Assembly (NCBI RefSeq): GCF_004283755.1
Contig: NZ_SHMH01000004.1
Location: forward strand, 248,001 to 312,000
Source of the DNA: Pseudoxanthomonas winnipegensis
GTDB taxonomy: Bacteria > Pseudomonadota > Gammaproteobacteria > Xanthomonadales > Xanthomonadaceae
DNA: 64,000 nucleotides
Direction of reading: 5' to 3'
Below the pieces are notes generated by a model that was not told the DNA's origin, ran no database searches, and worked only from the letters and a program-made list of their open reading frames with translations. The position numbers and the translations under genes are program-made. Of this stretch, positions 1 through 6,426 are shown in pieces; position 1 is the stretch's first letter; each line of letters starts with the position of its first letter.

Positions 1-1
1 A

Positions 2-670
2 TCTCCACGGCCTGTGCGCCGCTGCCTGCCGCCACGCGGACCAAGAGCCCCGCCGCCCGAGCAGACCGCCGAAGTGGCCGAGCCCAGCATCGGCAACACC
101 GCCGAGGAGCTGCGCCACCTGATGGACGCCGGCTCGCTGACCGAGCTGCGTACCACCTACAACGGCAACTACGGCGCCAGCCTGCTGTTCCATGCCGACT
201 CGCTCAACTATTACGTCACCCTGTTCCGCGACAAGCAGTTCTGGCGCGTGATCCGCACCAGTTCGGTCGAGCAGGCCGAGCAGGTCTACAAGACCTTCGT
301 CGACCAGACCAACCAGCTCTCCCAGGTCTATATCGACACCGTGCGCCTGGAGGCCGGCAAGCGCTACACCGAGCGCATGGTCGAACTGAATCAGAAGCGC
401 CTGCAGGGACTCCAGGCCGAAGTCGAGCAGCAGCGCCAGCAGGCCCTGCAGGTCAGTAACGCCCTGCAGCAGAACAAGCAGCAGGCGGTGAGCCTGAGCA
501 GCGACCTGCGCGCCACCAACACCGAACTGGAAGCGCTGACCCGCCGCATCGAACAGCTGCAGCAACAGCAGGGCAATCCCGCCCTGGAGCTGCCGCCGAC
601 ACCGGCCACCGCTCCGGCAGTGCAGCCGACTGCGCCGAGCCCTTCGGTGCCGGCGCCGGGCACGGACTGA
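2..670 (+). CDS. DUF2968 family protein (5' end outside window)
   Basis: Function unknown; the family is largely confined to Xanthomonas and relatives. The core from about position 95 on shows the family block with LRTTYNGNYGASLLFHADSL followed by an FWRV segment. A long Gln-rich coiled coil (about positions 400-590) and a Pro/Ala tail to the stop at 670 come next. Family members are exported with a signal peptide, but none is seen in this frame. The frame is open back to the window edge, with a GTG at 14, so the true start probably lies outside. In the frame beginning at base 1 the first codons read ISTACAPLPAA, which resembles the end of a signal peptide, so a frameshift near 30-60 or a sequencing error is possible. 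A strong terminator follows at 718. Confidence 0.75.
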   Translation, partial: SPRPVRRCLPPRGPRAPPPEQTAEVAEPSIGNTAEELRHLMDAGSLTELRTTYNGNYGASLLFHADSLNYYVTLFRDKQFWRVIRTSSVEQAEQVYKTFVDQTNQLSQVYIDTVRLEAGKRYTERMVELNQKRLQGLQAEVEQQRQQALQVSNALQQNKQQAVSLSSDLRATNTELEALTRRIEQLQQQQGNPALELPPTPATAPAVQPTAPSPSVPAPGTD

Positions 671-717
671 GCGAAGCGCCGGGTCGCGCCGTTTCGGCAT
701 AGCCCGGTTCGCAATCA

Positions 718-742
718 AGCCCGGCAGTTGCCGGGCTTTTTT
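718..742 (+). terminator. Rho-independent terminator after the DUF2968 gene
   Basis: AGCCCGGC pairs with GCCGGGCT across a short loop and is followed by a run of six T. It lies 48 bases after the stop at 670. Confidence 0.85.
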
Positions 743-939
743 GTTCCTCGCCGAGCGTGGGGCGTCAAGCGCCTGACGACCTGCATGCGGTCTTGGCCCA
801 TCCATTCGCCGACCGGCCTCGCCCAGCCGAGCGCACCCGCTCGGTTGGTCATCCTCCCTGGCTGACGCTCGGATGGGAAAAGAATGAACTTGCCGCATCC
901 CGTGGGAACCACTGTCTCTCAGATCAGCCGCGTCCTCCT

Positions 940-1015
940 TGTAGAGCGGAGCTTGCTCCGCTGCTCTTCGTTCGGTTCGTGGGGAAGGCTCCAGCGGAGC
1001 AAGCTCCGCTCTACA
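940..1015 (+). repeat. GTAG-type REP pair (BIME-like), copy A
   Basis: A perfect 23-bp terminal inverted repeat (940-962 and 993-1015) begins TGTAGAGCGGAGC and encloses a 30-base centre. Each arm is itself a small hairpin (AGCGGAGC-TT-GCTCCGCT). A second copy lies in opposite orientation at 54286-54361, with 28 of 30 centre bases identical after reverse complementing. The GTAG head matches the class of REPs known from Stenotrophomonas maltophilia (SMAG elements), which are mobilised in trans by RAYT proteins. No RAYT gene is in this window. Confidence 0.85.
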
Positions 1016-1065
1016 GGGGGGGGCGCAATGGTGGTGATGAGGCACTACCAGGAAATGCGTGAAGC

Positions 1066-1132
1066 GCGATGAGACATCGCGGGTAAAGCCCCATCGCCGC
1101 CATTGGCCCAAAAGTCCAGAAGGGCGGCTCCC
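1066..1132 (-). repeat. Degenerate GTGGGAGCCGCC-family repeat, copy A
   Basis: The segment from AAAGCCCC (1085) to GGGCGGCTCCCA (about 1121-1132) matches, with a few substitutions, half of the complete 86-base element at 54363-54448. The other half (GCGATGAGAC onward) is only partly conserved. It lies 50 bases after the GTAG-type palindrome. Confidence 0.6.
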
Positions 1133-1410
1133 AGGGGATTTTCGCAAGGACTGTTTTATCGCCGTCCGACGGACCGCTGCCCCTGCGAAGCCGAAACGCG
1201 TGCGCCGCGATCCCTCGACCGAGAGACCCTTTTGTCCTGATTCCGGCGGCTACTTGCGCCTGTCGGTCGGGCACCCGGTCGATCAGACAATGCCGCAGTG
1301 AGCGGCACTGCGAAGACTGCAGGCGCACGCCGCACGGGCAGCAGCCCGCGACCCGTCCAGCCCGAATTGCGGCAATCACGCATCCGAGGCCCGCGGGGTA
1401 CCTCCCAACG

Positions 1411-1439
1411 AAAAACGCCGGGCAACGCCCGGCGTTTTT
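1411..1439 (-). terminator. Bidirectional-looking terminator of the serine hydrolase gene
   Basis: AAAAACGCCGGGC (1411-1423) pairs with GCCCGGCGTTTTT (1427-1439) around a 3-base loop. It sits 27 bases beyond the stop of the minus-strand gene ending at 1466, and the A run gives a T run in its transcript. Confidence 0.85.
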
Positions 1440-1465
1440 CTTGGCTATGTTCGCCGGTTGGCGGA

Positions 1466-2941
1466 TCAGTGCGGCGCAGCCACGGCCTTGCTCGAAGCCG
1501 CGCCGGCCTCGTCGTCGTCGCTGACGTTGTCGTCGGAGGCGGCGTGCATGGCCTGCGGCAGCGGATGACCATTGGTCTGCGCCAGCAGCAGCTGCTTGGC
1601 CATGTCGGTGTCCAGCCAGCGCTGCGGCGACAGACCCAGCGCAGTGTCCAGCACCGTCGGCAGCAAGCCGGACGGCAGCGGACTGTTGCTGTTCCACAGG
1701 ATCGCCACGCCGAAGTCGCGCCCCGGCACCAGCGCGACCAGGCCGCGGTAGCCCTCCACCGCACCGGCATGGAACACGACCTGCTGGCCCGAGTAATCCA
1801 GCACGCGCCAGGCCAGCGCATAGCTGGCCGACTCCACGCGCGCACCGCGCCAGCCGGCGCGCATCTCGCCCGGCGTGCTGATCAGCGGCGCATGCAGCGT
1901 GGCCAGCAGCGGCGCCGGCAGCACGTCCGGACGGTGGCCCAGCTGCGCCAGCAGCCACTGCGCCATGTCGCTGGCGCTGGCATTGACCCCGGCGGCCGGC
2001 GCCAGACGGTAATAGGTCGGCTTGGGATTGATCGAAGCCCAGCCACTGCGCGCACGCACGTGCGGCTTGGCCCAGCTCGGGCTGTTCTCGATGCCGGCCA
2101 GGCCGATGCTGGCGTCGTTCATGCCCAGCGGCTTGAAGATCCGCCGGTCCACGGCCTGATCGTAGAAGCTGCCGGTCGCGGCGAAGACCACATCGCCGAT
2201 CAGGCTGAAGGCGACGTTCTGGTACTCGTAGCACTGCCCCGGGCGGCAGCCCAGCGGCGCGGTGGCCAGCTTCTGCGAGACGGTGTAGTAGTCCGCGTTG
2301 CCCTCGATGTCGTTGTCGAAGGCGTTGTGCCAGCGCAGACCGGTGCGGTGGCTGAGCACGTCGGCCACGGTGACCTCACGCGTGGCGACCGGATCGATCA
2401 GGCGGAAGCTGGGCACATAGTCGGCGACCTTGCTGTCCCAGCGGATCACGCCATCGTTGACCAGCAGCCCGGCCATCGTGCCGGCGAAGGCCTTGGACAG
2501 CGAGGCCAGACGGAAGACGGTATGCGCATCGATCGGACGCGGGTTGCGCACATCGGTCACGCCATACCCCTTGGCGCTGATGATGCGGCCGTCCTGGACC
2601 ACGGCCATGGCCAGCCCCGGGACGCGCTGGCCCACGGTCAGGTCCTTGGCCAGTGCCTCGAACGCGGCGACGTCGAAGCCCGGCGCGACCGGGCGCACAT
2701 CGCTGGGCGACAGCGCGGTGCGATACGGCAAGGGCTTGGTGGGAGATTCGTAGGGCGCCGGCGCGGCGCGCCAGGCGGCGGCTTGTGTCGCGCCTTCGGC
2801 GGCGCCGCTCATGGTGACCGTCGCCAGCTGTGCGGGCAGGGTCGGCGTCTGTGCAGTGGAGGACACGGCCAGCGGCAGCAGCGCGGCCAACAAGGTCATC
2901 GTCAGCGATCGCGCACGATGGCGCCCCCTGAGGTTTTTCAT
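1466..2941 (-). CDS. Secreted serine hydrolase, beta-lactamase / S12 family
   Basis: Beta-lactamase-fold (class C / S12-like) hydrolase, probably periplasmic and acting on a peptidoglycan peptide, an ester or an amide; the substrate cannot be told from sequence. About 491 residues. An N-terminal signal peptide (MKNLRGRHRARSLTM, then a hydrophobic stretch ending SSTAQ) is followed by the nucleophile motif S-L-S-K at residues 147-150, Y-Q-N at 240-242 and H-A-G at 391-393, the three canonical active-site motifs. The tail is acidic and Ala/Ser-rich. The ATG at 2941 was chosen because it gives a clean signal peptide; the frame is open further upstream to 3235. It stands alone, divergent from the transporter at 3153. 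Confidence 0.8.
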   Translation of the reverse strand: MKNLRGRHRARSLTMTLLAALLPLAVSSTAQTPTLPAQLATVTMSGAAEGATQAAAWRAAPAPYESPTKPLPYRTALSPSDVRPVAPGFDVAAFEALAKDLTVGQRVPGLAMAVVQDGRIISAKGYGVTDVRNPRPIDAHTVFRLASLSKAFAGTMAGLLVNDGVIRWDSKVADYVPSFRLIDPVATREVTVADVLSHRTGLRWHNAFDNDIEGNADYYTVSQKLATAPLGCRPGQCYEYQNVAFSLIGDVVFAATGSFYDQAVDRRIFKPLGMNDASIGLAGIENSPSWAKPHVRARSGWASINPKPTYYRLAPAAGVNASASDMAQWLLAQLGHRPDVLPAPLLATLHAPLISTPGEMRAGWRGARVESASYALAWRVLDYSGQQVVFHAGAVEGYRGLVALVPGRDFGVAILWNSNSPLPSGLLPTVLDTALGLSPQRWLDTDMAKQLLLAQTNGHPLPQAMHAASDDNVSDDDEAGAASSKAVAAPH

Positions 2942-3152
2942 GTGCGAGATGCCCGCGTGATCTGGCGTGTTTTGGATCATAACGCTCATGTCGAGAAATG
3001 CACAAACGGCCGGAGATTGGCCGGCCATCTCGTTCATCCCATTGATCTTTTTGAACAGCGCGCCGCGCCCTCCGCGCGCCCTGTTCAGCGTCTTGCAACG
3101 CGACCAAAGCGGTAATGACGGCGCTGCAAGGTGCGGGCGATCATGCCCGGAC

Positions 3153-4052
3153 ATGGCCGCGCCAGCCCCCGATTCCCCGCCCCGTTCCGGCCGCGATGCG
3201 CTGCTGGGGATCGGGTTCGTGCTGGTGTGGTGCACCGGCTATATCGCCGGCAAGGTCGCCGTCGCCCACGCCGCGCCGCTGACCTCGCTGACGCTGCGCT
3301 TCGGCATCGCCGCGCTCGTGTTCGGCGCGCTGGCCCTGATCGGGCGGGTGGGGCGCTGCCGGCGCGTGGACCTGCTGCACAGCGCCGCCACCGGCGTCCT
3401 GATGCTGGCCCTGCACTTCGGCGCGGTCTACGTGGCCTTCCAGTGGGGCGCCAACGCCGGCGTGTCGGCCCTGGTGATCGGCGCCATGCCGCTGCTGGTG
3501 GCGCTGGTGGCCACCCTGGACGGCAGCGAACGGCTCGGCGCGTGGCGCTGGTTCGGCATGGCCCTGGGCCTGCTCGGCGTGGCGCTGGTGGTGGCCGACC
3601 GCGTCGATGGCGCCACGCCGCTGAAGGCCTGGGCGATGCTGGCGCTGGGGCTGGTGGGCATCACGGCCGGCACGCTCTACCAGAAGCGTCACGCCGCGCA
3701 CCTGGACATGCGCCTGGGCCTGACCGTGCAGAATGCGGCCGCCACGCTGGTGCTCCTGCCGTTCGCGCTGTTGGAGGGGTTTCGCTTCGACGACAGCGCG
3801 GCCTTCCACGGCGCCCTGGCGTGGCTGGTGCTGGTCAATTCGATCGGCGGCTTCGCCCTGCTGTTCCTGCTGATCCGGCGCGGCGCGGCGACCCGCGTCG
3901 CCGCGCTGTTCTTCCTGATGCCGCCGGGGACCGCGGTGTTCGGCCACCTCACCCTGGGCGAGCACCTGACCTGGCTCAAGGGCGCGGGATTCGCCTGCGC
4001 GGCGATCGGCGTCTGGCTGGCCACGCGCAGCGAGGCGCCGCGGGCCGCCTAG
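3153..4052 (+). CDS. EamA/DMT-superfamily transporter
   Basis: Inner-membrane drug/metabolite transporter of about 299 residues with ten predicted hydrophobic helices and the two-fold EamA repeat. Helix 1 carries GFVLVWCTGYIAGK and the second half ends with PPGTAVFGHLTLGE. The substrate is unknown; relatives export amino acids or other small metabolites. ATG at 3153 leaves a short cytoplasmic leader before helix 1; the frame is open further upstream. Divergent from the serine hydrolase, so the 211-base spacer (2942-3152) probably holds both promoters. Confidence 0.8.
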   Translation: MAAPAPDSPPRSGRDALLGIGFVLVWCTGYIAGKVAVAHAAPLTSLTLRFGIAALVFGALALIGRVGRCRRVDLLHSAATGVLMLALHFGAVYVAFQWGANAGVSALVIGAMPLLVALVATLDGSERLGAWRWFGMALGLLGVALVVADRVDGATPLKAWAMLALGLVGITAGTLYQKRHAAHLDMRLGLTVQNAAATLVLLPFALLEGFRFDDSAAFHGALAWLVLVNSIGGFALLFLLIRRGAATRVAALFFLMPPGTAVFGHLTLGEHLTWLKGAGFACAAIGVWLATRSEAPRAA

Positions 4053-4132
4053 CGATCCGCGCCTGCGCGCTGGCGATGTTGCAGTGCATCGGCTACCGTG
4101 CGCGGCAATCGAACGCGCCGGAGTCGCCGCCC

Positions 4133-5449
4133 GTGGTCACGCACAAGCCCCATCGGATCGAAGGGGGAGAGGGTTGGGCGCTCGCGCTGTCCTTCGTGTG
4201 CTTCTTCTGTGTGCTCGCCGCGTACTACGTCGTGCGCCCGGTCCGCGAGCAGCTGTCCGCGGCCGTGGGTTCGACCCAGCTGCCCTGGTTCTATCTGGCG
4301 ACCTTCATCGCCACCCTGCTGCTGACGCCGGTGTTCGCCGGGCTGGCCTCGCGCTGGCCCAGGCGGCGGCTGGTGCCGCTGGTGTATCTGTTCTTCATCG
4401 TCTGCCAGCTCGCCTTCATCCCGGCCTTCACCTCGGTCGGTCTGCTCAGCCCGCGCGCGCTGGGCATGGTGTTCTTCGTCTGGGTGAGCGTGTTCAACCT
4501 GTTCGTGGTGTCGGTGTTCTGGATCTTCATGTCCGACATCTGGAGCCTGGCGCAGTCCCGGCGCCTGTTTCCGATCATCGCGGTGGCCGGCACGCTGGGC
4601 GCGCTGGCCGGCCCGATGCTGACGCGCTCGCTGGTGCAGCTGCTCGGCGTGGCGCCGCTGCTGCTGGTGTCGGCGGCGCTGCTTGGCGTGTCGACCGTGT
4701 GCGTGGTGCTGCTGGGCCGCTGGGCCAGCGCGCATGGCGCGCGCCGGCATGAGGACGGGCACGAGGCCGCGCTCGGCGGCAGCATGTGGGATGGCCTGAA
4801 GCAGATCTTCGCCGACCCCTTCATGCGCGGCATGGCGATCCTGCTGCTGCTGGCCGACGGCATCGGCACGGTCAACTACGCCCTGCTGGTCGATTACTCC
4901 GGCGCGACCTTCGCCGATGCGGTGGCGCGCACGCGCTTCCATGCCGACGTGGACCTGGCCGGCAACCTGCTCACGGTGATCGTGCAGCTGACCATCACCC
5001 GCTGGCTGCTGCCCCGGCGCGGACCGGGCACGCTGATCCTGCTGTGGTCGGTGATCAGCATCGCGGTGCTGCTGCTGGTGGTGTGCTCGTCCAATCCGCA
5101 TGCGCCGCTGTTCGTGCTGCCGGTGCTGATCGGCCCGGTCGCGCCCACGGTGCTGGCGCTGGTGGTGAGTCGCGGACTGGCCTACGGCATGGCCGAGCCG
5201 GCGCGCCACAGTCTCTATACCCGCGTGCCGCGCAACGTGCGCTACAAGGGCCAGAACGCGGTGGACACCGCGGTGTGGCGCTTCGGCGACGTGGCCATCG
5301 CCACCGGCATGAACGGGCTGAAGTCGGTCGGGATGACCATCGGTGGCTTCGCCGCGGTCAGTGCGCTGGCCGCCTTCGCCGCGGCTGGCATCGGCTGGCG
5401 CCTGTGGAAGCGCGTGGAACGAATCGACGAGTCGGCCGCACCGCGCTGA
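4133..5449 (+). CDS. Polytopic transporter, MFS / ATP:ADP-antiporter-like
   Basis: Membrane protein of about 438 residues with some ten to twelve hydrophobic helices. Helix 1 is followed by AYYVVRPVREQL and later by DIWSLAQSRRLFPIIAVAGT, which resemble the nucleotide-exchange (Npt/AAA) branch of the MFS superfamily. Whether it moves nucleotides is inference; xanthomonads have such proteins annotated only as MFS transporters. GTG at 4133 is preferred because GGAG lies nine bases upstream; an in-frame ATG at 4076 would add 19 residues. It follows the EamA gene closely and may share its transcript. Confidence 0.65.
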   Translation: MVTHKPHRIEGGEGWALALSFVCFFCVLAAYYVVRPVREQLSAAVGSTQLPWFYLATFIATLLLTPVFAGLASRWPRRRLVPLVYLFFIVCQLAFIPAFTSVGLLSPRALGMVFFVWVSVFNLFVVSVFWIFMSDIWSLAQSRRLFPIIAVAGTLGALAGPMLTRSLVQLLGVAPLLLVSAALLGVSTVCVVLLGRWASAHGARRHEDGHEAALGGSMWDGLKQIFADPFMRGMAILLLLADGIGTVNYALLVDYSGATFADAVARTRFHADVDLAGNLLTVIVQLTITRWLLPRRGPGTLILLWSVISIAVLLLVVCSSNPHAPLFVLPVLIGPVAPTVLALVVSRGLAYGMAEPARHSLYTRVPRNVRYKGQNAVDTAVWRFGDVAIATGMNGLKSVGMTIGGFAAVSALAAFAAAGIGWRLWKRVERIDESAAPR

Positions 5450-5516
5450 GCCGGCCGCGTGCTTCCCGGACGCGCACGCGGCACACTGCGCGCCTGCTCA
5501 CCGACCGGATGGAACC

Positions 5517-5873
5517 ATGCCTGTCATCGCCCTCGTCCTGACCGTATTGGTCGCGCTGCTGCACCTGTGGTTCCTGGTGCTGGAGATGGCACTGTGGACG
5601 CGCCCGCTCGGGCTCAAGACCTTCCGCATGTCGTCGGAGAAGGCGCAGACCACGCGCGTGCTGGCGGCCAACCAGGGGCTCTACAACGGCTTCCTCGCCG
5701 CCGGCCTGCTGTGGGGCGGGCTGCTGCTGCGCGACGTGCGCGTGGTGGCGTTCTTCCTGGCCTGCGTGGTGGTGGCCGGTGCCTTCGGGGCGGCGACGGT
5801 GAGCCGGCGCATCCTGTGGATCCAGGCCGTGCCGGCGGCGCTGGCGCTGGTCTGTCTGTTCGCCGGCCTATGA
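5517..5873 (+). CDS. DUF1304 small membrane protein
   Basis: A 118-residue integral membrane protein with four hydrophobic helices. The family hallmark is visible: LEMALWTRP in the first loop and VLAANQGLYNGFLAAGL in the second helix. Function unknown. ATG at 5517 is preceded by a GGA-rich stretch. Its stop codon (TGA, 5871-5873) directly abuts the complementary stop of the convergent DUF4442 gene (5868-5870), so the two genes overlap by six bases tail to tail. Confidence 0.85.
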   Translation: MPVIALVLTVLVALLHLWFLVLEMALWTRPLGLKTFRMSSEKAQTTRVLAANQGLYNGFLAAGLLWGGLLLRDVRVVAFFLACVVVAGAFGAATVSRRILWIQAVPAALALVCLFAGL

Positions 5874-6353
5874 GCGCGGCGCGCGCGCCGGCTTCGGCGA
5901 GACCCACATGTCCACCTGCGCGGTGAACACGGTGTCGCCAGCGGCATCGCGCACGGCCACGTCCACCGGCAGCGCATAACCCTCCGTCGCCTCGCGTATC
6001 GGCGCGGCCGGCGTGGCCACCGCCTGCTGCGGGCCGACCGCCTTCTTCAGATAGCGCACCGACATGCCCTGGGGAATCCAGCGCATCGAGGCGGGCAGGC
6101 TGGCGTCGGTCATCAGGCCGGCGGTGAGCTCGGCCAGGTTGCACAGGGCGATCGCATGCACCGTGCCGATGTGGTTGTGCACGCGGCGACGGTCGGCGAT
6201 GCGCGCCTCGCAGCGTCCGACTTCCAGCAGGGTGATGCGCGGGGCGATGCTGCCGAAGTAGGGCGCCTTGAAGCATACCGCGCGCGAGAACAGCCAGCCG
6301 CCGGCGGGCCAGCGCTGCAGGCGGCGATACAACGTCAGGAGAGGTGCGGCCAT
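5868..6353 (-). CDS. DUF4442 hot-dog fold protein, putative thioesterase
   Basis: About 161 residues, without signal peptide. The segment VHNHIGTVHAIALCNLAEL is the characteristic core of DUF4442 proteins, which share the hot-dog fold with PaaI/YiiD-type thioesterases; the HNHxGT motif lies near residues 58-63. A thioesterase role is inferred from the fold and fits the neighbouring fadE. ATG at 6353 is chosen; the frame extends upstream without a better start. It lies 73 bases downstream of fadE, separated by the hairpin at 6375-6400. Confidence 0.75.
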   Translation of the reverse strand: MAAPLLTLYRRLQRWPAGGWLFSRAVCFKAPYFGSIAPRITLLEVGRCEARIADRRRVHNHIGTVHAIALCNLAELTAGLMTDASLPASMRWIPQGMSVRYLKKAVGPQQAVATPAAPIREATEGYALPVDVAVRDAAGDTVFTAQVDMWVSPKPARAPRS

Positions 6354-6374
6354 GTGATGCGACTCCGGACAAGA

Positions 6375-6400
6375 CGACGGCGGACCGAGGTCCGCCGTCG
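6375..6400 (-). terminator. Possible terminator hairpin after fadE
   Basis: A perfect 12-bp inverted repeat (CGACGGCGGACC / GGTCCGCCGTCG) with a 2-base loop lies 27 bases past the fadE stop. It lacks a strong T run on the minus strand, so termination may be partial. Confidence 0.5.
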
Positions 6401-6426
6401 TGGGCAACGAAAAAAACGCGGGGAAC

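Larger units (their letters stand above)
751..1410. other. Gene-free spacer carrying repeats
   Basis: No reading frame here shows a recognisable product or a plausible start with ribosome binding site. The stretch holds the GTAG-type palindrome at 940-1015, a degenerate second repeat at 1066-1132 and a small hairpin (CGCAGTG/CACTGCG, 1294-1312). The remainder shows nothing I can name. Confidence 0.6.

Noticed and set aside
757-1062. Small gene in the spacer after the DUF2968 gene
   Set aside because: The frame runs through the GTAG-type palindrome and has no ribosome site or conserved pattern.
1011-2234. Long antisense frame overlapping the serine hydrolase
   Set aside because: Low-complexity Arg/Gln/Ala composition typical of GC-rich shadow frames; no domain, no start context.
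3131-4132. N-terminal extension of the membrane transporter at 4133
   Set aside because: The frame is open across the whole EamA gene, but its translation there is Arg/Ala/Gly-rich shadow sequence; membrane helices start only after 4133.
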